Of a stretch of 57,342 bases of DNA, positions 1-8,679 are shown in pieces (within the stretch, counting starts at the first letter, position 1; each line of letters opens with the position of its first letter). The stretch comes from CAZBUK01 sp964495085 (GTDB taxonomy: Bacteria; Bacteroidota; Ignavibacteria; T3Sed10-11). The stretch covers positions 1-57,342 of the forward strand of contig CAZBUK010000016.1 of NCBI GenBank assembly GCA_964495085.1, in the 5' to 3' direction. The notes under the pieces are model-generated. The model had not been told where the DNA came from. It ran no database searches and saw only the letters and a list, made by a program, of their open reading frames with translations. The translations under genes were made by a program, and so were the position numbers.

Positions 1-1829
1 TGAGTCGTCAGTATTCTGAAATATCTGTATGCGGTTGGATTCGAAGGAGCCGTATACACTAATAGCTGATCTATCGACGTATTACCATTGAATTCGTGAA
101 TCTCTTCGAACTGACTACCCGGTAGGTTTTTCCTTCCCTGTATCTTATGGACGGTCTGGCCTGCGGGCCATTGATCTACGATCAATTCCATTCCCGATAT
201 ACGAGTTTCGTTCATCATATCTATCTGAATCCATTGAGGCGGATGCGCACCGGATCCCCAATTGGTTTGCAGATTCCCGTCGAATGCACGGTCCGGAGTC
301 TGATCCGGCAGATACTGCGAAGCCGAAACGAGCAACGAATCGACCCAAAACGTCTCAACGGCTGCACAGAGTGCGCCGTTCACGCTATCATCACAATACT
401 CGATGATGCCGCCTACCATCGTCAGGTAATTCCGTATAGATAAGAGCTCTTCGGGATTGCTTATCCCGAGCGGATTATCGGATATGACGATAAGATCCGC
501 CCACTTGCCCGGTTCAAGACTCCCCTTCCGATCTTCTTCGAATGTCGCATACGCTCCGTCGATCGTGAGAAGTTTGAGGCATTCCTCGACCGTCAGCCGT
601 TGTGCCAATTCCCATTCTGCGTGATCGCGGTCGAGGTAACCCTGCCGGGTGACCGTCTGATATACGGATCGAAACGGAGAATAATCGCATACAGTCTCAT
701 TGAACGGAGCATCGGTACTGCCGGTTATTCTCAGCCCTTCCTCCTCGGCATTCACAAAATCTTTCCAGCGCAGACACCATTCCGGATGGGTATTACTGAG
801 ATAGGTCTGGAAGGTAGTTTGATCGGGCCAGTCCGGAGGACCCATTAGTTGGATCGAAGCTACTATTCCCTTCTGCTTCATCCGCGCCAGTTGTGCATCC
901 GATACTTTGACCGCGTGCTCGATCCGGTGCCGGTAGTTTTCATTCGATTCCGACCCGAGCACGAGCTCGTACGCGTTCAGAATTTTCTCGACCGCGGTCT
1001 CGTTGACGGCATGTGCGGTAATCTGCCAACCTTTTGCATGAGCTGCCTGCACGAATTCGTTCGTCTGCTGCTGCGTCAGGATGTCGGTCGTACCGAACGC
1101 ATCGTCGATGTACATTTTAACACCTGGTGCACGGACTCGGTCGGTATAGACGGCATCCGGTGTGCGCGACGAGTCATCCAGCACATCGATAAAAGAGAGA
1201 TCATCGAGGGTTCCCCAGTAACCGTTCAACCGTACCGACAGCAGCCCCCGGCTATGGAGATCCATCGCATTATCGTAATGATCCGGAGCGAAATCCGGCC
1301 GACCGAAATTTAATTCGGAGATGCTCGTCCAACCGTTAACGGACAGTATTTCCATGATCTCTTCCAGCGGAGGATATGTCGTGTGGCCGGTCACCGAACA
1401 GATATGCTCCCTCCAACTGAACCAGTGGGAATGCGAATCGTTGAATCCCGGAAGCACGGTCAATCCGTTCAGATCGACGACGGTTGTAATACAGCCCGGT
1501 GTCATCATCGACATCATCTCGTCGTCCGACCCAACCGCCATAATTAGATCCGATTTGATCGCAATTGCCTCCGCTTCCGGATTGTTCGGATCCATCGTAA
1601 TGACGGTACCTCCGAAGAAGATTACATCCGGAGATCCGGAACACTCTTCCGGTAATTTTTGCAATTCGGATCGGTCGGACATACCGATAGCCATTCCTAT
1701 ACAACAGGTCATCAGCGTCAAGGACGAATAACCGTACCGTATCAGCCGACCCGGCATACGGGATATGAGACATTTCAGTCTCTGAAATCGTCGGAACAGA
1801 CGGGGTGCGTTATTCCGGAATTGCTCCAT
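1..1829 (-). CDS. YtcJ-like amidohydrolase with C-terminal F5/8-type C (discoidin) domain, cut by the left edge
   Basis: The frame stays open from an ATG at 1829, after an AGGGAGG ribosome-binding site, to the window edge, giving at least 609 residues without a stop. The start carries an N-terminal hydrophobic stretch at about residues 36-50, so export or membrane anchoring is likely. Residues ~65-490 are a metal-dependent amidohydrolase of the YtcJ/exoenzyme-regulatory type: the metal pair H133/H135 lies in NDSHSHW, followed by ITAHAVNE, RIEHA and the late GSTDAPF aspartate motif, then the small N/C-terminal beta domain (GSLEPGKWADLIVIS). From ~510 onward a second domain looks like a discoidin (F5/8 type C) carbohydrate-binding module (ASQYLPDQTPDRAFDGN, then NWGSGAHPPQWIQID). 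Hydrolysis of an amide or a related C-N bond is expected from the family; the substrate is unknown. The true C-terminus lies outside the window. It follows the GlcG-like gene by 292 bp and has its own candidate promoter. Confidence 0.85.
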   Translation of the reverse strand, partial: MEQFRNNAPRLFRRFQRLKCLISRMPGRLIRYGYSSLTLMTCCIGMAIGMSDRSELQKLPEECSGSPDVIFFGGTVITMDPNNPEAEAIAIKSDLIMAVGSDDEMMSMMTPGCITTVVDLNGLTVLPGFNDSHSHWFSWREHICSVTGHTTYPPLEEIMEILSVNGWTSISELNFGRPDFAPDHYDNAMDLHSRGLLSVRLNGYWGTLDDLSFIDVLDDSSRTPDAVYTDRVRAPGVKMYIDDAFGTTDILTQQQTNEFVQAAHAKGWQITAHAVNETAVEKILNAYELVLGSESNENYRHRIEHAVKVSDAQLARMKQKGIVASIQLMGPPDWPDQTTFQTYLSNTHPEWCLRWKDFVNAEEEGLRITGSTDAPFNETVCDYSPFRSVYQTVTRQGYLDRDHAEWELAQRLTVEECLKLLTIDGAYATFEEDRKGSLEPGKWADLIVISDNPLGISNPEELLSIRNYLTMVGGIIEYCDDSVNGALCAAVETFWVDSLLVSASQYLPDQTPDRAFDGNLQTNWGSGAHPPQWIQIDMMNETRISGMELIVDQWPAGQTVHKIQGRKNLPGSQFEEIHEFNGNTSIDQLLVYTAPSNPTAYRYFRILTT

Positions 1830-1900
1830 AGTTATCCTCCCTTGGAAATTTGTAGTATTCCGGTATTATCTGATGAGTATGTGAATTTTCAAAAAAAGAG

Positions 1901-1929
1901 AATATAGACTCTTTCGTATGAAAGAGCAA
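1901..1929 (-). promoter_or_regulatory. Candidate promoter with inverted repeat in the spacer, upstream of the amidohydrolase gene
   Basis: On the minus strand TTGCTC (-35, 1924-1929) and TATATT (-10, 1901-1906) are separated by exactly 17 bp, about 70 bp before the ATG at 1829. The spacer and part of the -35 hold a perfect 7-bp inverted repeat, CTCTTTC-N4-GAAAGAG, at 1909-1926, which could be a repressor site. The -35 matches the consensus only in TTG, so this is a suggestion. I see nothing else in the 1830-2121 gap. Confidence 0.35.
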
Positions 1930-2121
1930 TATATCGTCGTCTACAAAACTGTTACATATGCGGTGAAAGGTTGTAAGAGGTCGAAAGAAAAGTCTATGGT
2001 CCGACCGGAGGTTTCAGAATTGAGAATACTCGTATTGGGCGATAGGAAAAAATCGATATCTATCTGAAGATCGGTAAATTTCCTCCCGTTTCCTGACAGT
2101 GAAAACATTAGAAGCAGCCTG

Positions 2122-2595
2122 TCATCGCTCGGTTATTGCATCGGCACCGGCTTGGGCGATAATTCCATCCTGTTCGGGAGCAGCTCCGCTTACACCGATA
2201 GCTCCGAGCAGTATTCCCCCGAGCATTATTGGAATACCTCCTTCATACGGCATCATATCCGGCAGCGACAGGATCGCATTTTCCCCCGTCGCGAGCCTGT
2301 CCTGGAAAATCTTCGTGGGTCGTTTATAATGGACTGAAGTAACCGCTTTCCGAATTGCGATCTCGATGCTCGCCTTCTGAACTCCGTCCATCCGCTTCAG
2401 GAGCACCGGGTGTCCGCCCGCATCGACAACGGCGATCACTACGTGCCAGTTGTTGCGTATCGCCTCCAACTCCGCCGCGTCGGCGGCCCGTTTCGCAATA
2501 TCGAGATTTAGTGTGTTTCCCTTATCCTGGCCGACGCCAGATATAGAGAACACGCCGACCATGAGTACCACTGCCGAGAAAATGGAAAATTTCAT
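2122..2595 (-). CDS. GlcG/HbpS-family (DUF336) exported protein
   Basis: 157 residues. An N-terminal signal peptide (residues ~1-21, FSIFSAVVLMVGVFSISG) is followed by a full-length GlcG/HbpS domain: AELEAIRNNWHVVIAVVDAGG, LLKRMDG, then a glycine-rich end (GGIPIMLGGILLGAIGVSG, APEQDG). Members of this family bind haem or small cofactors, or have no known function; some sit in glycolate or propanediol loci. No enzymatic role can be assigned. I chose the ATG at 2595 because GAAGGAG lies six bases upstream; a GTG six bases earlier would leave no spacing. It starts 11 bp after the GH43 stop, so it is almost certainly the last gene of the pectin operon that begins with the PL9 lyase. The exported location suggests a periplasmic role. 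Confidence 0.8.
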   Translation of the reverse strand: MKFSIFSAVVLMVGVFSISGVGQDKGNTLNLDIAKRAADAAELEAIRNNWHVVIAVVDAGGHPVLLKRMDGVQKASIEIAIRKAVTSVHYKRPTKIFQDRLATGENAILSLPDMMPYEGGIPIMLGGILLGAIGVSGAAPEQDGIIAQAGADAITER

Positions 2596-2606
2596 GTTCA
2601 CTCCTT

Positions 2607-4223
2607 CTAATACATATTATTTTCTATATAATCGACCCGAAACCATTCGAAGTCGGTATAACCCACTTCGGCATGCAGGCTGCCGTCGGCAGGAGAAAAA
2701 CAGTACAACCCGATACCGGCTCCCACCCAGCGGAGTTCGGTTGCCTGGAAACCCGAGCCCATCGGGAAATATTCTTCACCTTTAGTACTGAAACTGAAAT
2801 CGCAGACTGCACCCTTCGTCACGACCATTCTGAGATATACGATATCTGAAGTCAAATCGATTTCCCGAATCTTTTGGAGTTCTCCTCCTTCATTTGAGCG
2901 AAGCCGGTACATATATGCAACCGTGCGATTACCGTTCCGTTGCGTTATTCTGAGTGTAGCGTAATCGGTCCCGGTAGCTGCGATACCGGTAATGTCGCCA
3001 TCTCTCAGATTGCCCAGACGAAGTTTCGTTACTACTTCAAATTCCTCCGCCGGAAACTTCTGACTCAGTATCCGGGGTACGTTCCAAAGATTGAGGTCGT
3101 CCTCCTGCATTGAGTACAGCCTGAGAAATCCCGGGTTGTCCGTAAGGCTGTACCATTCATCGCGGAAGTTGGCAAGCCACCGCCATTGAACGCCCAACGG
3201 AGGTCCGTCGAATTCATCGGAGGTCGTCTGCGGAAAAAACCGGATATCATTCCCGGTGTTCGGGTAGAAATACCCGCGTACCGGTTCGCCCGTACCGTCG
3301 CCGTCTCTGTCGATGCCGATGACGGGCCAGTCGTCATCGAGCCACTTCATCGGATTGAGATGCAGAATGCGACCGTAGGCGCGATAGTCCTGGAAATGGA
3401 TAAACCAATGCTCGCCCGAATCCAATTCTACCCACCCTCCCTGATGCGGGCCGTTGATATCGGTGGATCCCTGATGCATGACGATTCTGTCGATATACGG
3501 ACCGAATATTTGCTCGGAACGGAGTACTGTCTGCCAGCCTGGACGGACTCCGCCGGCAGGCGCGAATATATAGTAATACCCGTTCCGCTTATACATCTTC
3601 GGACCCTCGATCGTCGGCTGGGTTTCCGTACCATCGAAGACCGTCGTTCCTTCGTCGAGCACGCGGTCTCCTTCGGGGCTCATTCTATACATGGTAAGTA
3701 TTGAATTGAACCCCGCACGACTCTTCGCCCATGCATGCACCAGATATGCTTTCCCGTCGTCATCCCAGAAAGGACAAGGATCTATCAATCCTTTCCCTGC
3801 CAGAACCAGCGTGAGCGGTTCCCAGGGACCTTCGGCTTGTGCCGCCTTTGTCATATAGATCCCGAAATCCGGGTCGCCGAAATAAACATAGAAATAGCCG
3901 TTCCGGTGTCTAATCGAAGGAGCCCAGATTCCGTCTCCATGACGCGGGACATTGAAATAATCTTCCTCCCTTCTCTCGACTATATTGGTTATATGTCTCC
4001 AATGGACGAGATCTTTCGAATGGTATATCGGGAGTCCGGGACTGTACGTAAAGCTCGAATTTACCATATAGAAATCGGCACCGACTCTGATTACATCGGG
4101 ATCGGGATAATCGGCACAGTAAAGCGGATTCGAATACCTCCGGACAGGTTCTTCGTTCTGCGGGCCGGCATGAAAGGATTCGGAAATAATTCCGAGAAGA
4201 AGAGCAAAGCAGAAAACAATCAT
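2607..4223 (-). CDS. Exported GH43 glycoside hydrolase (beta-xylosidase/arabinofuranosidase type)
   Basis: 538 residues with a signal peptide (MIVFCFALLLGIISESFHA). The five-bladed GH43 domain (about residues 27-320) shows the expected acids: the base Asp in YADYPDPDVIRVG (SNPLYCADYPDPDV), the pKa-modulating Asp in GLIDPCPFWDDDG, and the general acid Glu in TIEGPKMYKRNGYYYIF. Residues ~335-538 look like the C-terminal concanavalin-like domain common in GH43 beta-xylosidases (DEFDGPPLGVQWRW...). It probably releases arabinose or xylose from pectin side chains or from oligomers in the periplasm; the exact specificity cannot be read from the sequence. An in-frame TGA lies just upstream, so 4223 is the first possible ATG, although the ribosome-binding site is weak. 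It follows DUF4861 by 134 bp in the same operon. Confidence 0.88.
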   Translation of the reverse strand: MIVFCFALLLGIISESFHAGPQNEEPVRRYSNPLYCADYPDPDVIRVGADFYMVNSSFTYSPGLPIYHSKDLVHWRHITNIVERREEDYFNVPRHGDGIWAPSIRHRNGYFYVYFGDPDFGIYMTKAAQAEGPWEPLTLVLAGKGLIDPCPFWDDDGKAYLVHAWAKSRAGFNSILTMYRMSPEGDRVLDEGTTVFDGTETQPTIEGPKMYKRNGYYYIFAPAGGVRPGWQTVLRSEQIFGPYIDRIVMHQGSTDINGPHQGGWVELDSGEHWFIHFQDYRAYGRILHLNPMKWLDDDWPVIGIDRDGDGTGEPVRGYFYPNTGNDIRFFPQTTSDEFDGPPLGVQWRWLANFRDEWYSLTDNPGFLRLYSMQEDDLNLWNVPRILSQKFPAEEFEVVTKLRLGNLRDGDITGIAATGTDYATLRITQRNGNRTVAYMYRLRSNEGGELQKIREIDLTSDIVYLRMVVTKGAVCDFSFSTKGEEYFPMGSGFQATELRWVGAGIGLYCFSPADGSLHAEVGYTDFEWFRVDYIENNMY

Positions 4224-4357
4224 ATTAATTCAATCTTGCCGCCCGAGCTCGCATGACCCCGGGCGCAGCGGTATCCGCATATGGAGAAGTAGGATTCTTG
4301 ACGGAATATGTAAATCACGTGGGAAATATACTTGAGGAATTTTCCCGTCCAGGTCGT

Positions 4358-5572
4358 TTAAAGTCTGATGACGAGCGGCTCGTTCAACCATTGCACCATC
4401 TTCTCGAGCAATCGATTCGTATCGGTGTCATTCCATTCGATACCTGATTCTCCCTGCCAGAATGCGGAGATCAGATATCTCAACGGAACATCTTTTTCGA
4501 GGTCGAGAATTGCCAGATGGTTTGTTACATCCTCTGTTCTCTGAAGGATGGAAGAGGAATCGAAGGCGAGCGCCATCAACAATTTTTCACCGGAACGCGA
4601 TTGCTCTCCCGAGGTATGAAGGGCAGCGCCGGACGGATCCCATACCTCCGGAACACCTTCATGTTTAACAATACCGGTTGCGAGATGTACGGGAGAACTT
4701 CCGGATCGAAGTATTACACGGTGTTCCGTTATCCGGTCTCCGCCGTAGATGATGAATATCGACGACAGATCAATCTTCTCCCGTGAGAGTGACCATCCGG
4801 AGTAGTCCACACGCACAACCGCGCGGACGGGTCCGCGTGCAATGACACGGCATCGTCTCTTGTCGAGCTCTTTCGGATACACAACCGCACCATCATCCCA
4901 CACTCCGATACCTCCATGACCGAGCGCGGGACCGACGTGCAGGACATCCATCCCCCAATATGCATCGAGCTGATAGTTCGGACGGGATTCGGCGATATAT
5001 CTCCAATGCAGACCGGGGAGGCGCTTTCCCTGAATATCGATCGCATTCCGCTCGTCGAGATAGAGTCGGTATCCGATAAGCTCCGATTCCCATCCGACAC
5101 CGTCGAACGGATACAGATTCTGATTCCTGAACGTACCGGGACCGTCGTCATCGTCGATGAATTGTGCTATGCCATCGACGCGTTTGTAATTAACGGCATC
5201 GGTACGATATGGACCGGTCGGGAGGGCGAGTGAGTCGGCAGTGTCCGTAAGCAAAAACCTTCGCTGCTGGTTCGGCAGCAAATCGGCTGTAAAGACAAAT
5301 TCATCCGGATTACCGTCTCCGTCGAGGTCGTCTATCTGAAATGGGATCGAGCGATGTCGATCATCAAGCAGACGAAGCTTCTCCGTCTCGAGAGCTCTCA
5401 TTCTCTCCGATAGCACTTCCCATACTATAACTACCGGTTCACCGTTGCGGTGATTTGCCGATGGATTTTCGACGATTATTGAAATCTCACCGCCGAAGAG
5501 GCGAATCGCCGAGAGGATGATCGTCGAAATCAGAATTATCGTCGTTCTATAAGTAGGTGTACTGTTCTTCAT
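4358..5572 (-). CDS. DUF4861-family exported protein
   Basis: 404 residues with a signal peptide (TTIILISTIILSAIRLFGGE, ~9-30). The remainder matches the DUF4861 family as I know it: IQVDDLDGDG-like segment (PFQIDDLDGDGNPDEFVF), GWESELIGYRLYLDERNAIDI, a central GMDVLHVGPALGHGGIGVWD block and RVDYSGW. The family is common in pectin and other polysaccharide loci of the FCB group, has no established biochemical function, and is predicted to be all beta. The start is chosen at 5572 because its ATG overlaps the pectinesterase stop (TAATG), a classic coupled junction; an ATG nine codons earlier would lie inside the esterase gene. The tight coupling suggests a role in handling methylesterified or acetylated pectin fragments, which is inference only. 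Confidence 0.8.
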   Translation of the reverse strand: MKNSTPTYRTTIILISTIILSAIRLFGGEISIIVENPSANHRNGEPVVIVWEVLSERMRALETEKLRLLDDRHRSIPFQIDDLDGDGNPDEFVFTADLLPNQQRRFLLTDTADSLALPTGPYRTDAVNYKRVDGIAQFIDDDDGPGTFRNQNLYPFDGVGWESELIGYRLYLDERNAIDIQGKRLPGLHWRYIAESRPNYQLDAYWGMDVLHVGPALGHGGIGVWDDGAVVYPKELDKRRCRVIARGPVRAVVRVDYSGWSLSREKIDLSSIFIIYGGDRITEHRVILRSGSSPVHLATGIVKHEGVPEVWDPSGAALHTSGEQSRSGEKLLMALAFDSSSILQRTEDVTNHLAILDLEKDVPLRYLISAFWQGESGIEWNDTDTNRLLEKMVQWLNEPLVIRL

Positions 5573-6885
5573 TATTCGACTCCTGTTATAAAATTCCATA
5601 TCTCACCTGATATTGTATCCTGTTCGGACACGATATCGACTCTCCAAAAATATTTGTTGGAAGGCTTAAGCGGACCGATGCGGTAATGCGTGTGATCTGT
5701 TTCCGCTGCACGATGGATATTCTCATCCTCTCCGAAATAAACCAGGTAGATAACCGCATCTCTTCCACCGATCCACCGCAGAACCAGATCGACCGGTTCG
5801 ACGTCGTATGCGTTATGATTCGGTCTCGGTAATGCCGCGAAGGGGAGCACCGGGGGCAATTCCGCTTCGGGGTCCCATAGGTCACTGAAAGTCCATGCCG
5901 CTGAGATCTTTGTATGATTAGGTTTACCCGCAGCGGTTTCGAGATTATTCGAGAACCATTCGAAATCGCCTCCGTCGCGTGAACAGTTATGATAATAGTG
6001 CCGCGTTCCCCAGATCCATGGTCGTGCGTTCGGAGAATAATCGGGGTAATGGATCGGTCGATCCGCGAGATTAATTGAAAAATTACAGTCGATCAGATAA
6101 AACTGACCGTCCCGGTGATGCCGTCCCAATGGAAATCCGGGCACTCCGTCGAAGCTGGATGAACGGATCACAAATTTCTGATCCCGGTCGGCGCTGCCGT
6201 CGTGCCATAGACTGGCGGTCTTGTTGTGGCCGAAGAATGTCGAATTCGTTATGTAGCACCATCCGCGGGGACAAACATAGTCCACCCAACCCTCGAAGTG
6301 GCTGAACGCATGATAGTACATGCCGGATTCGCGGTTCCATAACGCTAGGGCGTCTCCTCCATCAGAAATGATATTGCAGTGCAGTATCGAGATACGCGTC
6401 GCATCGAATCCGCGGATCGCGAACTGATGATCCCGGTTTCCGTAGGTGCTTCCGTAGTCATTCCGCACCGTTAGGTTGGCGATGATGATATCGGACGCGC
6501 CTTTTCCGATGTTGATAACAGCGGCACCCCAGTCAAGTTCGAACTCCGAACCGTCCGGTCGATTATCGGCGGATTGTGTCCAGTTCGACCGAAGTTCCGA
6601 AAAAACGATGCGCGAGCTGTCGCGATGCTCTCCTACGAGCGCCACATTGCTCCGCGTGATGAAGAGTTTTTCGCGATATGTTCCGCTCCGGATGATAATG
6701 GTGACGGGAATATCGTCGCCTGAGACAGAATCCAGTGCATCCTGGATTGAAACGAAGTGTCCCTCTCCCTGAGAATCGACAACGATTGTGATACGTTCCT
6801 GCGATTCCGCCGCAAGGATTAGTACCGTCAGGGAGACAATTAACTGAGGTAAGCGTAAGATCTGTCTCAGCTCCGGTGATTTCAT
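5572..6885 (-). CDS. Pectin methylesterase (CE8) with C-terminal fibronectin-like domain
   Basis: 437 residues with an N-terminal signal peptide (~1-27). It hydrolyses methyl esters of polygalacturonate, exposing the backbone to pectate lyases. The right-handed beta-helix starts with the family opening VVDSQGEGHFVSIQDALDSV and continues with SGTYREKLFITRSNVALVGE. Catalytic residues are in place: the acid/base Asp178 (GGDAL, equivalent of QDTL), the nucleophile Asp202 (GWVDYV, equivalent of GTVDFIFG), and Arg255 in FPLGRHH (equivalent of LGRPW). The Trp after that arginine is replaced by His-His and the loop after Asp202 reads CPRG instead of IFGNA, so this is a divergent subfamily. Residues ~360-437 resemble a fibronectin type III fold (LKPSNKYFWRVD). 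The gene lies between kduI and DUF4861, overlapping the latter by one base. Confidence 0.88.
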   Translation of the reverse strand: MKSPELRQILRLPQLIVSLTVLILAAESQERITIVVDSQGEGHFVSIQDALDSVSGDDIPVTIIIRSGTYREKLFITRSNVALVGEHRDSSRIVFSELRSNWTQSADNRPDGSEFELDWGAAVINIGKGASDIIIANLTVRNDYGSTYGNRDHQFAIRGFDATRISILHCNIISDGGDALALWNRESGMYYHAFSHFEGWVDYVCPRGWCYITNSTFFGHNKTASLWHDGSADRDQKFVIRSSSFDGVPGFPLGRHHRDGQFYLIDCNFSINLADRPIHYPDYSPNARPWIWGTRHYYHNCSRDGGDFEWFSNNLETAAGKPNHTKISAAWTFSDLWDPEAELPPVLPFAALPRPNHNAYDVEPVDLVLRWIGGRDAVIYLVYFGEDENIHRAAETDHTHYRIGPLKPSNKYFWRVDIVSEQDTISGEIWNFITGVE

Positions 6886-6987
6886 CGTGCAATATTCTTA
6901 GTTTCCGGTCAGGGATTCGAGCATGTCGCGAACGATAGGTCGGCCTGTATCCGGCAAGTTGCTTAGCCTGAGATACATAGCAGGCGA

Positions 6988-7830
6988 TTAACGCAGTTCA
7001 CCGGGTCTGCTCACATCCATATCGCCGTAGTCGAGATTTTCACCGGCCATACCCCAGATAAAATTGTAATTCGATGTACCGGCTCCGGCATGAATTGACC
7101 AAGGAGGCGAGAGGACGGCCTGTTCGTTCTTTATCCAGATAGGTCTGGTTTCAGTCGGCTTTCCCATGAAATGACAGACGACCTGTTCTGGCGGCACCCC
7201 GAAATAGAAATAGGCTTCCATCCGTCTGGTATGCGTATGGGGAGGCATGGTATTCCAAACGCTTCCCGATTGGAGCTCGGTCATTCCCATCTGTAATTGA
7301 CAGGTTTTCACAACCGAATGGACGATCATTTTGTTGATCGTTCTCGCATTCGAAGTCTCCGCCGCACCGAGATCAACCTTTTCGGCATCTGCAAGCGTTA
7401 TCCGCTTCACCGGATACTCTTTATGCGCAGGGGCGGAATTGACATAAAAATGTGCAGGTTTCATCCCGCTGATACTCGAAAACACAACGCTCTTGCACCC
7501 GCGTCCGATATAGAGAGCGTCTTTATATTCGAGTTCATATTCGGTACCGTCTACCGTCACACTCCCCTTGCCCCCGACATTGAAAACCCCCATCTCTCGC
7601 CGCTCGAGAAAAAATTCCGATTTTAACGGATTGATCGTTTCGAGGGTAATCTGTCCGTCTGTGGGAAGCGCACCACCAACAATGTACCTGTCGTAATGGG
7701 AATAAATGAGAGTAACGGCGTCTTTCTCAAAGAGACGATCGATTAAGAATTCAGTTCTAATCCGCTCAGTGGTATAATTCTGAAAATCATCCGGATGTAC
7801 CGCAAACCGCTCCCGATATTGTGTGGTCAT
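6988..7830 (-). CDS. kduI: 5-dehydro-4-deoxy-D-glucuronate isomerase
   Basis: 280 residues, the usual length of KduI (278 in E. coli). It isomerises 5-keto-4-deoxyuronate, the spontaneous product of unsaturated galacturonate released by lyases and GH105, to 2,5-diketo-3-deoxygluconate in the cytoplasm. The cupin zinc ligands are visible: H198 and H200 (PPHTHTRRME), E205, and H247 (WSIHAGAG). There is no signal peptide. It lies 68 bp after kduD, which uses its product, so the two are adjacent steps in one transcript. The 102 bp to the next gene hold nothing recognisable. Confidence 0.96.
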   Translation of the reverse strand: MTTQYRERFAVHPDDFQNYTTERIRTEFLIDRLFEKDAVTLIYSHYDRYIVGGALPTDGQITLETINPLKSEFFLERREMGVFNVGGKGSVTVDGTEYELEYKDALYIGRGCKSVVFSSISGMKPAHFYVNSAPAHKEYPVKRITLADAEKVDLGAAETSNARTINKMIVHSVVKTCQLQMGMTELQSGSVWNTMPPHTHTRRMEAYFYFGVPPEQVVCHFMGKPTETRPIWIKNEQAVLSPPWSIHAGAGTSNYNFIWGMAGENLDYGDMDVSRPGELR

Positions 7831-7898
7831 CGTTCCATACCTATTATGTTCTTGCTGTAGCCTGATGTTGTTTCATCGCTCGTAGAAGGAAAATATGT

Positions 7899-8672
7899 TT
7901 AGCGTGCCATCCAGCCGCCGTCTACCGTCAGAATATGACCGGTGACATAGTCGCTCGCCGGCGAAGCCAGAAAAACCGCGGCTCCGATGATATCATCCGG
8001 TTCTCCCCACCTTTGAGCCGGTATACGCGTGAGTATCTCCTTGGAACGGATTGGATCCTCACGTAATTTTTGCGTGTTATCGGTGCGAAAGTATCCGGGC
8101 GCGATGGCATTCACCTGGACATTATGTTGCGCCCATTCGTTCGCCAGTGCCTTGGTGAGTCCCGCAATTGCATGTTTGCTGGCTGTATAGGAGGGGACCA
8201 GAATACCTCCTGAAAAAGAGAGCAGCGATGCGATATTAATTATTTTCCCCGATTTGCGCTCTACCATACCCGAACCGAAGCGCTGGGAAAGAATAAAGAC
8301 GGAATCCAGATTTACCGATAAAACCTCATCCCAGTCTTTCTCGGGGAAATCGACTGCCGGATGCCGCCGGATCGTCCCTGCGTTGTTGACGAGTATATCG
8401 ATAGAGGGAAATGACCGCTGTACTTCATCGACGAGCCTTAGTACCTGGTTTCGGTCGGAGAGGTCTGCCGGGATGACGTTGGCAGTCCGTCCGGTTTTTC
8501 GAATCATGGATATCGTATCCTCGCAACCGTTCGGCCGGACGCTCGTACAGACGATGTCCGCACCCGCGGAGGCAAGCCCGACGGCGATGGCTTGTCCCAA
8601 TCCGCGACTTGCTCCGGTAACAAGTGCGGTCTTATCCAGTAAAGAAAAACGCTCCAAATCGAATTTTACCAT
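7899..8672 (-). CDS. kduD: 2-keto-3-deoxy-D-gluconate dehydrogenase (KduD, SDR family)
   Basis: 257 residues, a classical short-chain dehydrogenase. It reduces 2,5-diketo-3-deoxygluconate with NAD(P)H to 2-keto-3-deoxygluconate. The cofactor loop is TGASRGLG (19-26), NNAG at 96-99, and the catalytic triad is S149 with Y162 and K166 (YTASK). The sequence FSLLDKTALVTGASRGLGQ and TVDGGWMAR at the C-terminus are typical of KduD. It starts eight bases after the PL9 lyase stop, so it is translated from the same transcript. Its product joins the ManD product of the uronate operon at 35-50 kb. SDR specificity is hard to read from sequence; adjacency to kduI settles it. Confidence 0.93.
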   Translation of the reverse strand: MVKFDLERFSLLDKTALVTGASRGLGQAIAVGLASAGADIVCTSVRPNGCEDTISMIRKTGRTANVIPADLSDRNQVLRLVDEVQRSFPSIDILVNNAGTIRRHPAVDFPEKDWDEVLSVNLDSVFILSQRFGSGMVERKSGKIINIASLLSFSGGILVPSYTASKHAIAGLTKALANEWAQHNVQVNAIAPGYFRTDNTQKLREDPIRSKEILTRIPAQRWGEPDDIIGAAVFLASPASDYVTGHILTVDGGWMAR

Positions 8673-8679
8673 ATGTTCC

